6,926 nucleotides of DNA from Bacillota bacterium. Its GTDB lineage: Bacteria > Bacillota > Clostridia > Peptostreptococcales > Anaerovoracaceae. The notes beneath the pieces were generated by a model that was not told where the DNA came from, did not search any database, and saw only the letters and a program-made list of their open reading frames with translations. Position numbers and translations under genes: made by a program. The stretch is taken from NCBI GenBank assembly GCA_016281165.1, contig JAEEIC010000242.1, positions 1 to 6,926 on the forward strand. Direction: 5' to 3'. Numbering within the stretch: position 1 is the stretch's first letter; the number at the start of each line of letters is the position of its first letter. Positions 1 to 5,676 of the stretch are shown piece after piece.

Positions 1-628
1 GGCCGGCGCGGGAGGGAGTGTCTTTGGCGAAGAGCTTATAGACGACGAGGGCGGCGAGGGGCGCGGCGCCGGGCACGATGAAGCAGCTGCGCCAGCCGAG
101 GGAAGGAAGAAGCTTTAAGGATAGGGCGACCATTACCATGCCCAGAGCCTGTCCGAAGCCCGAGAAGGCGTTGGTGAAGCCTGTGGCGAAGCCGTGCTTC
201 TCGCCCGGCCACCAGCCCGAGAGCAGGGCGAGGCCCGGGCCCCAGGCCATGGACTGGAAATAACCGTTGAGGGCCCAGATCGCGGCCATGGGCAGCAGGC
301 TCTTCTGCGCGGACATCAGAAGGTTGCACAGGGGGGAGAACAGGGCGGCCATGACTATGAAGCGGCCGGGTCCCGCGATCTCCGAGAGCCTGCCGTTGAC
401 CAGCTGACCGATGCCGTAGGCCCAGAAGAGGGACGAGGTCAGGATCCCGATGTCGGCGGGGCCCCAGCCCATATCATCCATCATCGCCGCCGCGGCGTAG
501 CCGAGATTGAGGCGGCAGCAGTAGAGGCACATGTAGAGCAGCGAGAAGCAGAGCAGGAAGCGCCGGGCGAAGCTGCTGAATCTTTTATATTCATCCTTCG
601 TGTATCCCAGATATCTGTCCTCGCCCAC
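1..628 (-). CDS. MFS transporter, organophosphate:phosphate antiporter (GlpT/UhpC-like) branch, N-terminal half
   Basis: This is a secondary transporter of the cytoplasmic membrane. Only the first 209 residues are in the window; the 3' part, probably another 200 or so residues, lies beyond position 1. I chose a GTG start at 628-626 because GGAGGG (642-637) sits 8 bases upstream and no in-frame ATG precedes it. After a short hydrophilic N-terminus come about six hydrophobic segments: residues 22-46, 58-80, 88-106, 110-138, 148-170 and 180-200. The family is recognised from several stretches: YCCRLNLGYA (36-45), where the Arg aligns with the substrate-phosphate-binding Arg45 of E. coli GlpT; the loop GQLVNGRLSEIAG (74-86); WGPGLALLSGWWPGEKHG (129-146); and the charged KDTP end of the sixth helix. 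The Lys that follows the GlpT arginine is Leu here, so the substrate need not be a sugar phosphate; other organic anions are possible. It is divergent from the operon starting at 764 and shares its control region, which suggests a substrate link. Confidence 0.88.
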   Translation of the reverse strand, partial: MGEDRYLGYTKDEYKRFSSFARRFLLCFSLLYMCLYCCRLNLGYAAAAMMDDMGWGPADIGILTSSLFWAYGIGQLVNGRLSEIAGPGRFIVMAALFSPLCNLLMSAQKSLLPMAAIWALNGYFQSMAWGPGLALLSGWWPGEKHGFATGFTNAFSGFGQALGMVMVALSLKLLPSLGWRSCFIVPGAAPLAALVVYKLFAKDTPSRAG

Positions 629-660
629 AGTCCGCTCCCTCCGCTTAAAGACTCATTAAG

Positions 661-689
661 ATTATATTAAAGTGAGACCTTTGCCGGCA
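661..689 (-). promoter_or_regulatory. Putative promoter of the MFS transporter gene
   Basis: Read on the minus strand, a perfect TATAAT lies at 666-661. A weak -35 candidate, TGCCGG (689-684), lies 17 bases before it and falls in the inverted repeat at 680-702. Transcription would start near 654 and give a leader of about 26 bases that contains the GGAGGG ribosome binding site. The -10 is convincing and the -35 is poor, as expected of a promoter that needs an activator or is tightly regulated. Confidence 0.5.
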
Positions 690-702
690 CTTCGCCGGCA
701 AA
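680..702. promoter_or_regulatory. Perfect 9-bp inverted repeat, candidate shared operator
   Basis: TTTGCCGGC (680-688) and GCCGGCAAA (694-702) are perfect reverse complements separated by the 5 bases ACTTC. The repeat lies between two divergent genes and overlaps the -35 zone in both directions. No run of T follows it on either strand, so it does not look like an intrinsic terminator. The geometry (9-bp arms, 14-bp centre-to-centre spacing) fits a site for a dimeric transcription factor. No regulator gene is in the window, so the binding protein is unknown. Confidence 0.6.
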
Positions 703-714
703 TCGTATTATAAT
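681..714 (+). promoter_or_regulatory. Putative promoter of the biotin ligase-M19-amidohydrolase operon
   Basis: A perfect TATAAT lies at 709-714 and an overlapping TATTAT at 706-711. The best -35 candidate is TTGCCG (681-686), 19 bases before TATTAT or 22 before TATAAT. Both spacings are longer than the ideal 17, so the promoter would be weak without help. The -35 candidate is inside the left arm of the inverted repeat. Transcription would start near 720, leaving a leader of about 43 bases before the ATG at 764. Confidence 0.45.
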
Positions 715-716
715 AC
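705..716. repeat. 12-bp perfect palindrome carrying -10 boxes on both strands
   Basis: GTATTATAATAC equals its own reverse complement. It contains TATAAT on the plus strand (709-714) and TATAAT on the minus strand (712-707). It starts 3 bases after the inverted repeat at 680-702. It may be a bidirectional promoter element, or a second half of the regulatory site; AT-rich palindromes also arise by chance. Confidence 0.5.
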
Positions 717-722
717 ATTTTG

Positions 723-739
723 CGGGGCGGCGGACCCCG
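723..739 (+). other. Small hairpin in the operon leader
   Basis: CGGGG (723-727) and CCCCG (735-739) can pair around a 7-base loop, just downstream of the predicted transcription start and 24 bases before the ATG. The 5-bp all-GC stem could shape the leader RNA but leaves the ribosome binding site AGAGGAAG (751-758) free. No riboswitch family is recognised. Confidence 0.25.
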
Positions 740-763
740 TATCGCGAGAAAGAGGAAGATATC

Positions 764-1510
764 ATGATATTTGAATACAGCGAGACCGAGTCCACACAGG
801 ACGACATGAAGCAGCTCTACCGGGACGGGGACGCCCGCGTGTTCGACGCGGTCTTCGCCCTGAGCCAGACGGGAGGGAAGGGGCGCTACGGCAGATCCTT
901 CTTCTCGCCCAAGGGGGGACTTTACCTCAGCATGCTCCTCCCCTACGAAGAGACCGAGACTCTGACCAGGGGGGCGGGGGCCTGCGCCGTGAGGGCCGTC
1001 GCCCGCATCACCGGCAAGGACCTGCGCATCAAGCCCGTGAACGACCTTTACATGGACGGGCGCAAGGTCGCCGGCATCCTGGCGGAGGCGGTGACGGGGC
1101 TCGACAGCGTGCCCGTCGCCGTGATACTGGGCATAGGGATAAACCTGGTCGAGCCGGAGGGCGGTTTCCCCGCGGAGATCAGGAAGCGGGCCGGCGCCCT
1201 TTACGAGGACGTCTCGGAGATAGGCTGGATAGGGGGAAGGCGCGGCGCGCTCTTCGGGGACGACGAGCTGGCGGACATACTGCTGGCGGGCCTTCGCAGC
1301 CAGCTCATGTACGCCCTGATAGAGGAGTTCCGGAAGCTGGCCGATCCCGCCCAGTCCGAGATGCTCCTCGCCGAATATGAGGAGCTCCTTCTTTCCGACT
1401 GGCCGGGCAAGGGGGAAGAAGACGAGTACGGAAATCCCTTAAAGCCCGCGCAGGAAGGCGGAGCCGAAGCCGGCAGGACCGCGGAAGAAAGAACCGAAAG
1501 GAGCAACTGA
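764..1510 (+). CDS. birA: Stand-alone biotin-protein ligase (BirA-like), no HTH and no C-terminal domain
   Basis: This cytoplasmic enzyme is predicted to activate biotin with ATP to biotinyl-AMP and attach it to a lysine of biotin-dependent carboxylases or decarboxylases. It has 248 residues and belongs to the BPL/LplA catalytic fold: STQDD at 10-14, the biotinyl-AMP loop GGKGRYGR at 37-44, SPKGGLYLSMLLP at 48-60, the KWPND-type motif with Lys90 at 90-94, GRKVAGILAE at 99-108 and GIGINL at 123-128. The motif here reads KPVND, with Pro replacing the usual Trp. There is no N-terminal winged helix, so this is a ligase-only (class I) form that cannot repress biotin genes. The SH3-like C-terminal domain of E. 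coli BirA is not recognisable. After about residue 212 the protein ends in a charged, Glu/Ala/Gly-rich, probably disordered tail. AGAGGAAG (751-758) supports the ATG. It is the first gene of a three-gene operon; its stop is 1 base before the next start. No biotinylated protein is encoded in the window. Confidence 0.85.
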   Translation: MIFEYSETESTQDDMKQLYRDGDARVFDAVFALSQTGGKGRYGRSFFSPKGGLYLSMLLPYEETETLTRGAGACAVRAVARITGKDLRIKPVNDLYMDGRKVAGILAEAVTGLDSVPVAVILGIGINLVEPEGGFPAEIRKRAGALYEDVSEIGWIGGRRGALFGDDELADILLAGLRSQLMYALIEEFRKLADPAQSEMLLAEYEELLLSDWPGKGEEDEYGNPLKPAQEGGAEAGRTAEERTERSN

Positions 1511-1511
1511 C

Positions 1512-2549
1512 ATGAGACCCATCACACTTACCAAAGCCCAGGAGGAGAGAGCGCGCGAGCTGCACGAGAAGTATCTCTTCATCGACTGCCTCTGCGGCAA
1601 CATGGTCAACCCGGAGCCGCCCGAGATCGACGGCGTCCCCTACCTTGAGCGCGTCCTGCGCTCGGGCGTCAACGTGCAGAGCATCACCCTCTCCAACCCC
1701 TCGGCGGGCTTCGAGGGCGTGCTGCAGGACATGTACGGTTATTTCAATCTCTTCAAGTATCATCCGGACAAGGTTATGCAAATCAAGTCGGTGGAGGATA
1801 TAAAGACGGCCCAAAGGACCGGCAGGGCGGGCGTCATCTTCAGCCTGCAGAACTCTGCGGCCATCGGCGGCGACTTCTATAAATGGACCATCATGGCGGA
1901 GCTGGGACTTCGCATCTGCCAGCTCACCTACATGGAGCCCAACCTCTACGGCAGCGGCTGCCTCGACAGAGCCAACGGCGGGCTCACCTACTGGGGCGAG
2001 CAGGCCATCAGGGAGATGAACCGCCAGGGCATAGTGGTCGACCTTTCCCACGTGGGCGAAAGGACGAGCCTCGAGGCCATCGACTACAGCGAGAAGCCCT
2101 GCATCTTCAGCCACTCCAACTCCCTCACCGTCTGCCCGACCTCGAGCCGCAACCTGACCGACGAGATGATAAAGAACTGCGCCGCCAAGGGCGGGGTCAT
2201 CTGCCTCAACGCCCACGGCTTCGTCTGCCATAAGGAGGTAGGCGTGCAGGGCACCCTCGAGGACTACATGGCCCACTTCGAGTATCTGGGCGAGCTGGTG
2301 GGGCCCGACCACATGGGCATAGGGACCGACATCTTCGAGTACTACACCAAGCAGTACTGGGAATGCAAGACCAAGCTGCTCTACAACAGCCCCTGGATGT
2401 TCGAGACCGTCTTCAACCGCGACGTCAAGAGGGTCGACCAGTACATCAACATCACCAGAGGCCTGGTGGCGCTGGGCTTTTCGGACGATGACATCGAAAA
2501 GATCCTGGGCGGCAGCCTCATGAGAGTGTTCGGAGAGGTCTGGAGGTAG
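1512..2549 (+). CDS. Peptidase M19 (membrane/renal dipeptidase) family protein with altered metal site
   Basis: This 345-residue protein has an amidohydrolase-type TIM barrel of family M19, whose classical members cleave dipeptides with two zinc ions. Family features seen: FIDCLCGN at 23-30 in place of the canonical IDGHND; VIFSLQN at 108-114; GLTYWGEQAIREMNRQGIVV at 157-176, then DLSH with His180; FSHS with His201; SSRNLTD with Arg213; GIGTD with Asp273; and the end ILGGSLMRVFGEVW. Aligned by eye to human renal dipeptidase, the ligands His198, His219 and Asp288 and the substrate Arg230 are kept. His20 becomes Leu27, Asp22 becomes Gly29, the bridging Glu125 becomes Gln113, and substrate-binding His152 becomes Tyr140. 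One metal site is therefore probably lost, and ordinary dipeptidase activity is doubtful. There is no signal peptide, so it is cytoplasmic. GGAG (1500-1503) lies 8 bases before the ATG. It is followed 3 bases later by an amidohydrolase gene, which suggests consecutive or paired hydrolytic steps. The family call is sure; the substrate is unknown. Confidence 0.87.
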   Translation: MRPITLTKAQEERARELHEKYLFIDCLCGNMVNPEPPEIDGVPYLERVLRSGVNVQSITLSNPSAGFEGVLQDMYGYFNLFKYHPDKVMQIKSVEDIKTAQRTGRAGVIFSLQNSAAIGGDFYKWTIMAELGLRICQLTYMEPNLYGSGCLDRANGGLTYWGEQAIREMNRQGIVVDLSHVGERTSLEAIDYSEKPCIFSHSNSLTVCPTSSRNLTDEMIKNCAAKGGVICLNAHGFVCHKEVGVQGTLEDYMAHFEYLGELVGPDHMGIGTDIFEYYTKQYWECKTKLLYNSPWMFETVFNRDVKRVDQYINITRGLVALGFSDDDIEKILGGSLMRVFGEVWR

Positions 2550-2552
2550 GAA

Positions 2553-3761
2553 ATGACGACTTATACCAATTTCGGGCTGATCGACGTGATCGGCAAAAAA
2601 TATATCAAAGACAGTTACATGAGCGTGGAGGACGGCCTGATCAGGGAGGTGGGCCTCATGGCGCAGCTTGAGCCCGGCAGGCTCGCCGGGGCGGTCGACC
2701 TCAAGGGAAAGACCGTGATGCCCGGCATGTTCAACACCCACATCCACGCCCTGTCCTCGCCCATAGCGGCCCCCGAGTCCCTGAACGGCGAGACTTCGGG
2801 CATGTTCGCCTTAAGGGGCCTCAGGCACCTTCAGCAGCACCTGGCCTCGGGCGTCACCTTCGTAAGGGACATGAACGGCAGGAAGCTGGCTGAGGTAGAT
2901 CTCAAGAACGCCGTCAGGCTGGGGCTCTTCGAGGCTCCCGACCTTCAGATCTGCCGCCAGTGCCTCTGCATGACCGGCGGCCACGGCTGCAACACCGGCC
3001 GCGAGTGCGACGGCCCCGTCGACTGCAAAAAGGCCGCCCGCGAGCAGATCAAGGGCGGAGCGGATTTCGTCAAGATCATGGCGACCGGCGGAGTCAATTC
3101 GGACACCAGGCCCGAATACTCCCAGCTCGATCTGGAGGAGATGACGGCGGCGATCACCGAGGCCCACCGCGCGGGCAAGAAGACCGCGACCCACGCCCAC
3201 GGCAAGGCCGGCATCAAGACCGCGGTCCTGGCCGGCATCGACAGCGTGGAGCACGGCAGCTTCATCGACGACGAGTGCATAGAGCTGATGCTCGCAAGAG
3301 GGACGGCCCTCTGCCCGACGCTCTCGACCCATTATTTCACCGAAAAGTTCGGCGTCGCGGCGGGCATCGCCCCCTGGAAGGTCGAAAAGAGCAAAATAGC
3401 GGCCGAAGCCCAGCATATCGGCCTCGAAAAGGCCTGGAAGGCAGGCATACCCATCACCATAGGGACCGACGCCGGCACTCCCTACAACCCCCACTGGGGC
3501 ACCTTCATGGAGTTCGTCCTCTTCGTCGAGGACATGGGCTTCGATCCCATGGACACCTTGGCGGCCGGTACCATAGTCTCGGCGAAGGTCTGCGGAGTCG
3601 ACGACCGCATGGGCAGTGTCACTCCCGGAAAGCAGGCCGATTTCATCGTCCTTTCCGAGAGCCCCCTGGTGAACATCAGGACCCTCGGCGAGGTGGAGCA
3701 GGTATACAAAAAGGGGAAGCTCGTATGTCTTCCCCCGATAGACCGCAGCGTCACCGACTGA
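2553..3761 (+). CDS. Prolidase-like amidohydrolase (imidazolonepropionase-related, COG1228 type)
   Basis: This is a cytoplasmic metal-dependent hydrolase of 402 residues, normal for the family. An N-terminal beta domain (1-55) leads into a TIM barrel with all expected ligands: MPGMFNTHIH giving His63 and His65; DFVKIMATGG giving Lys174, the lysine usually carboxylated to bridge two metals; THAHG giving His214; DSVEHG giving His234; and GTDAGTP giving catalytic Asp306. The C-terminal strand region (SVTPGKQADFIVL, 355-367) is typical. TGGHG at 141-145 and the overall pattern resemble amidohydrolases that cleave Xaa-Pro or N-acyl amino acid bonds; the real substrate cannot be told from sequence. 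Six cysteines lie between residues 134 and 158, beside the active-site loop, which is unusual. GGAGG (2542-2546), within the last codons of the M19 gene, serves the ATG 6 bases further on, so translation is probably coupled. It is the last gene of the operon and ends 32 bases from the convergent ABC gene, with no clear terminator between. Confidence 0.87.
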   Translation: MTTYTNFGLIDVIGKKYIKDSYMSVEDGLIREVGLMAQLEPGRLAGAVDLKGKTVMPGMFNTHIHALSSPIAAPESLNGETSGMFALRGLRHLQQHLASGVTFVRDMNGRKLAEVDLKNAVRLGLFEAPDLQICRQCLCMTGGHGCNTGRECDGPVDCKKAAREQIKGGADFVKIMATGGVNSDTRPEYSQLDLEEMTAAITEAHRAGKKTATHAHGKAGIKTAVLAGIDSVEHGSFIDDECIELMLARGTALCPTLSTHYFTEKFGVAAGIAPWKVEKSKIAAEAQHIGLEKAWKAGIPITIGTDAGTPYNPHWGTFMEFVLFVEDMGFDPMDTLAAGTIVSAKVCGVDDRMGSVTPGKQADFIVLSESPLVNIRTLGEVEQVYKKGKLVCLPPIDRSVTD

Positions 3762-3793
3762 AGTCTTTTAAGTTCTTATTTACGGTAGATCCC

Positions 3794-5533
3794 TCAGACT
3801 GTTTCCGCGCCCGCCTGGACCCTGTTCATGCGGGCGTAGCTGCCGTTAAGGGCCATGAGCTCCTCGTGGGTGCCTCTTTCGGTCACCCGGCCCTCCTCGA
3901 TGACGAGGATCTGGTCGGCGCTCCTCACGGTCGAGAGCCTGTGGGCGATAGCGACTATGGTCCTCTTGCCGGCGATGCCGTTGATGGCGTTCCTGATCTG
4001 GGTCTCGGTCTCCACGTCCACGGAGGCCGTGGCCTCGTCGAGCACGATGATGGGCGATTCCCTCAAGATCGCCCTCGCGATGGCGATGCGCTGCTTCTGG
4101 CCGCCCGAGAGCTTTACTCCTCTCTCGCCGGTCACGGTGTCGTAGCCTTGGGGCATGGCCTCGATCTCTTCGTCTATATTGGCCGCTTCAGCGGCCTTTT
4201 TTATATCCTCAAGAGTGGCGTCGGGCCTGGCGTAGGAGATGTTCTCGGCGATGGTCCCGTTGAAGAGGAAGGTGTCCTGCAGGACGGCGGAGATGTTCCT
4301 CCTGAGGCTATCTATGGTCACGTTCTTTATATCTTTGCCGTCTATCAGTATCCTGCCTTCGGTCGGCTCGTAGAAACGCGAGATCAGCTGGGTGATGGTG
4401 GTCTTGCCGACGCCGGTGGGGCCGACGAGGGCTATCATCTGCCCGGGCTCGCACTTGAAGGAGACGCCCTGCAGCACCGGTATGCCCTTGATGTACGAGA
4501 AGCTCACGTCGTCGAAGGCGATGGCGCCTTTGGCCCTTCCCATGTCTTCGGCGCCGGGGACGTCCTCTATCTCGCAGGGAGCCTCCAGTATGGCCATGAC
4601 TCTCTCCGCTCCCGCCATGGACTGCTGCATATGCTCGAGGAGGTTGGCGAGGCCCGTGACCGGGGCGTAGAAGAGGCTGAGGTAGAGCAGGAAGGCGACG
4701 ACGTCCTCGACCCTGAGGCCCTCGCTGTAGGCCAGGTATCCTCCCATGCCCACGACCAGTATGGTGCCGATCGAGGATATGAACTCCACCGAGGGGTGGA
4801 AGACGGCGCTGATCTTGAGGGCCTTCAGCATGGCCCTGACGTGGTCGAAGTTCTTCTCGTCGACTCTGCCGGTCTCGTATTCCTCGCGGCCGAAGGACTG
4901 TATCTCGTGGATGCCCGAGAGATTGTCCTGCAGCTTGGCGTTGAGCTCGCCCATCTTCTTCTGGGAGGTGCGGAAATAGGGTCTGACTTTCTTGGAGAAT
5001 ATGACGCCGGAGACGAGTATGAAGGGTATGGGGGCGCAGGTGATGAGGGCGAGCCTGGCGTTGATGGTGAGGAGGACGATGAGCACGCCGACGAAGGTCA
5101 CCAGGTGGGTGATGGTCTCGGGGATGATGTGGGCGTACAAAAGCTCGAAATCCCTGGTGTCGTTGACGACCCGGCTCATGAGGTCTCCGGTCTGCTTGTC
5201 GTGGAAATAGCCCAGGTGCATGCGCTCGAGCTTGTCGTAGGTCTTGGTCCTGAGGTCTCCCACCAGGTACCAGGCCGCCTTGTGGGCCATGTAGTTGCTC
5301 ATGAAGCGGAAGGCGATGCGCAGAAGATAGAGGACTATCAGTATCAGCGTGAGGCGCCTGATCCGCGCCAGGCCTTCGGCGTCCACTCCCCTGCTCACTA
5401 TGCCTGTCATGGCCGAGAGCAGCTTGGGCGCGGCCAGATTGACCACGGTGAGGGCCAGGGTCGAGAGTATGGCGACGACGTACAGGGCTCTGTAGCGCAC
5501 CGCCTCTTTGCTCAGTTTCCAGAGGAGCTTCAT
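3794..5533 (-). CDS. ABC exporter half-transporter, fused membrane and ATPase domains (MsbA/BmrA-type)
   Basis: This cytoplasmic-membrane exporter of 579 residues is expected to work as a homodimer, or with an unseen partner, using ATP to expel lipids, drugs or peptides. The type I exporter membrane domain covers about residues 1-310, with hydrophobic helices near 16-44, 61-82, 135-158, 160-180, 245-270 and 275-297. The ATPase domain (about 336-575) is complete: Walker A GPTGVGKTT at 371-379 (Lys377), Q-loop Gln419, signature LSGGQ at 475-479, Walker B IIVLDE at 495-500 with catalytic Glu500, D-loop ASVD and switch His531. All ATPase residues are canonical, so there is no sign of a degenerate half of a heterodimer. 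The ATG at 5533-5531 is preceded by AAAGG about 10 bases upstream, a modest ribosome binding site. It lies downstream of the MBOAT gene on the same strand but has its own promoter candidate (5645-5673). The gene converges with the amidohydrolase gene. The exported substrate cannot be assigned. Confidence 0.92.
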   Translation of the reverse strand: MKLLWKLSKEAVRYRALYVVAILSTLALTVVNLAAPKLLSAMTGIVSRGVDAEGLARIRRLTLILIVLYLLRIAFRFMSNYMAHKAAWYLVGDLRTKTYDKLERMHLGYFHDKQTGDLMSRVVNDTRDFELLYAHIIPETITHLVTFVGVLIVLLTINARLALITCAPIPFILVSGVIFSKKVRPYFRTSQKKMGELNAKLQDNLSGIHEIQSFGREEYETGRVDEKNFDHVRAMLKALKISAVFHPSVEFISSIGTILVVGMGGYLAYSEGLRVEDVVAFLLYLSLFYAPVTGLANLLEHMQQSMAGAERVMAILEAPCEIEDVPGAEDMGRAKGAIAFDDVSFSYIKGIPVLQGVSFKCEPGQMIALVGPTGVGKTTITQLISRFYEPTEGRILIDGKDIKNVTIDSLRRNISAVLQDTFLFNGTIAENISYARPDATLEDIKKAAEAANIDEEIEAMPQGYDTVTGERGVKLSGGQKQRIAIARAILRESPIIVLDEATASVDVETETQIRNAINGIAGKRTIVAIAHRLSTVRSADQILVIEEGRVTERGTHEELMALNGSYARMNRVQAGAETV

Positions 5534-5573
5534 AAAAAGACTGCCTTTCTTTACGCGGCGGGAGGACGGAGTC

Positions 5574-5597
5574 GGGACGGGGAAAGGGGTCTGCGGG
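5574..5597 (+). other. Potential G-quadruplex in the leader of the ABC exporter gene
   Basis: On the plus strand, four runs GGG (5574-5576), GGGG (5579-5582), GGGG (5586-5589) and GGG (5595-5597) are separated by loops of 2, 3 and 5 bases, which meets the standard four-run pattern. A fifth run lies at 5560-5562. It is on the template strand of the ABC gene leader, so the mRNA itself is C-rich. A structure here could slow RNA polymerase. In a GC-rich genome such patterns also occur by chance. Confidence 0.4.
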
Positions 5598-5644
5598 AAC
5601 TGGAAAAGGATGCGGCGGATACCGGTCGCTTCAATAACAAAAAA

Positions 5645-5673
5645 AGTATATCACATACGCGGCCGCTTTTCAG
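5645..5673 (-). promoter_or_regulatory. Extended -10 promoter for the ABC exporter gene
   Basis: Read on the minus strand, TGATATACT (5653-5645) combines the extended -10 TG with a TATACT hexamer (5650-5645). CTGAAA (5673-5668), with 4 of 6 matches to TTGACA, lies exactly 17 bases upstream. The -35 begins 3 bases after the stop codon of the MBOAT gene. A run of seven T (with the T of TATACT) follows the -10. Transcription would start near 5638 and give a leader of about 105 bases before the ATG at 5533. The gap of 143 bases between the two genes makes an internal promoter plausible. Confidence 0.5.
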
Positions 5674-5676
5674 CCG

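Noticed and set aside
645..656. Tiny leader peptide frame (Met-Ser-Leu-stop) on the minus strand ahead of the transporter gene.
   Set aside because: It has no ribosome binding site and would begin at about the predicted transcription start, so it is most likely chance.
194..670. Open frame on the plus strand opposite the MFS transporter gene.
   Set aside because: It has no family motif and overlaps a transporter reading on the other strand with clear helices and motifs.
680..702. The inverted repeat read as an intrinsic terminator.
   Set aside because: The stem is strong, but no T tract follows on either strand, and it lies upstream of both divergent genes and not after a gene.
1305..2747. 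A 480-codon open frame on the minus strand opposite the M19 gene.
   Set aside because: It is a shadow of the M19 and flanking genes, rich in Val/Asp/His/Leu as antisense frames are, with no recognisable domain.
3762..3793. Possible bidirectional terminator between the convergent amidohydrolase and ABC genes.
   Set aside because: Only 3- to 4-bp stems with very short loops are found (GAC/GTC, TAAG/CTTA), and the T runs are short. No convincing intrinsic terminator is present.
5638..5666. Terminator after the MBOAT gene formed by GTAT/ATAC plus the following T run.
   Set aside because: The stem is only 4 bp and AT-rich, and the same bases form a good extended -10 promoter, which explains them better.
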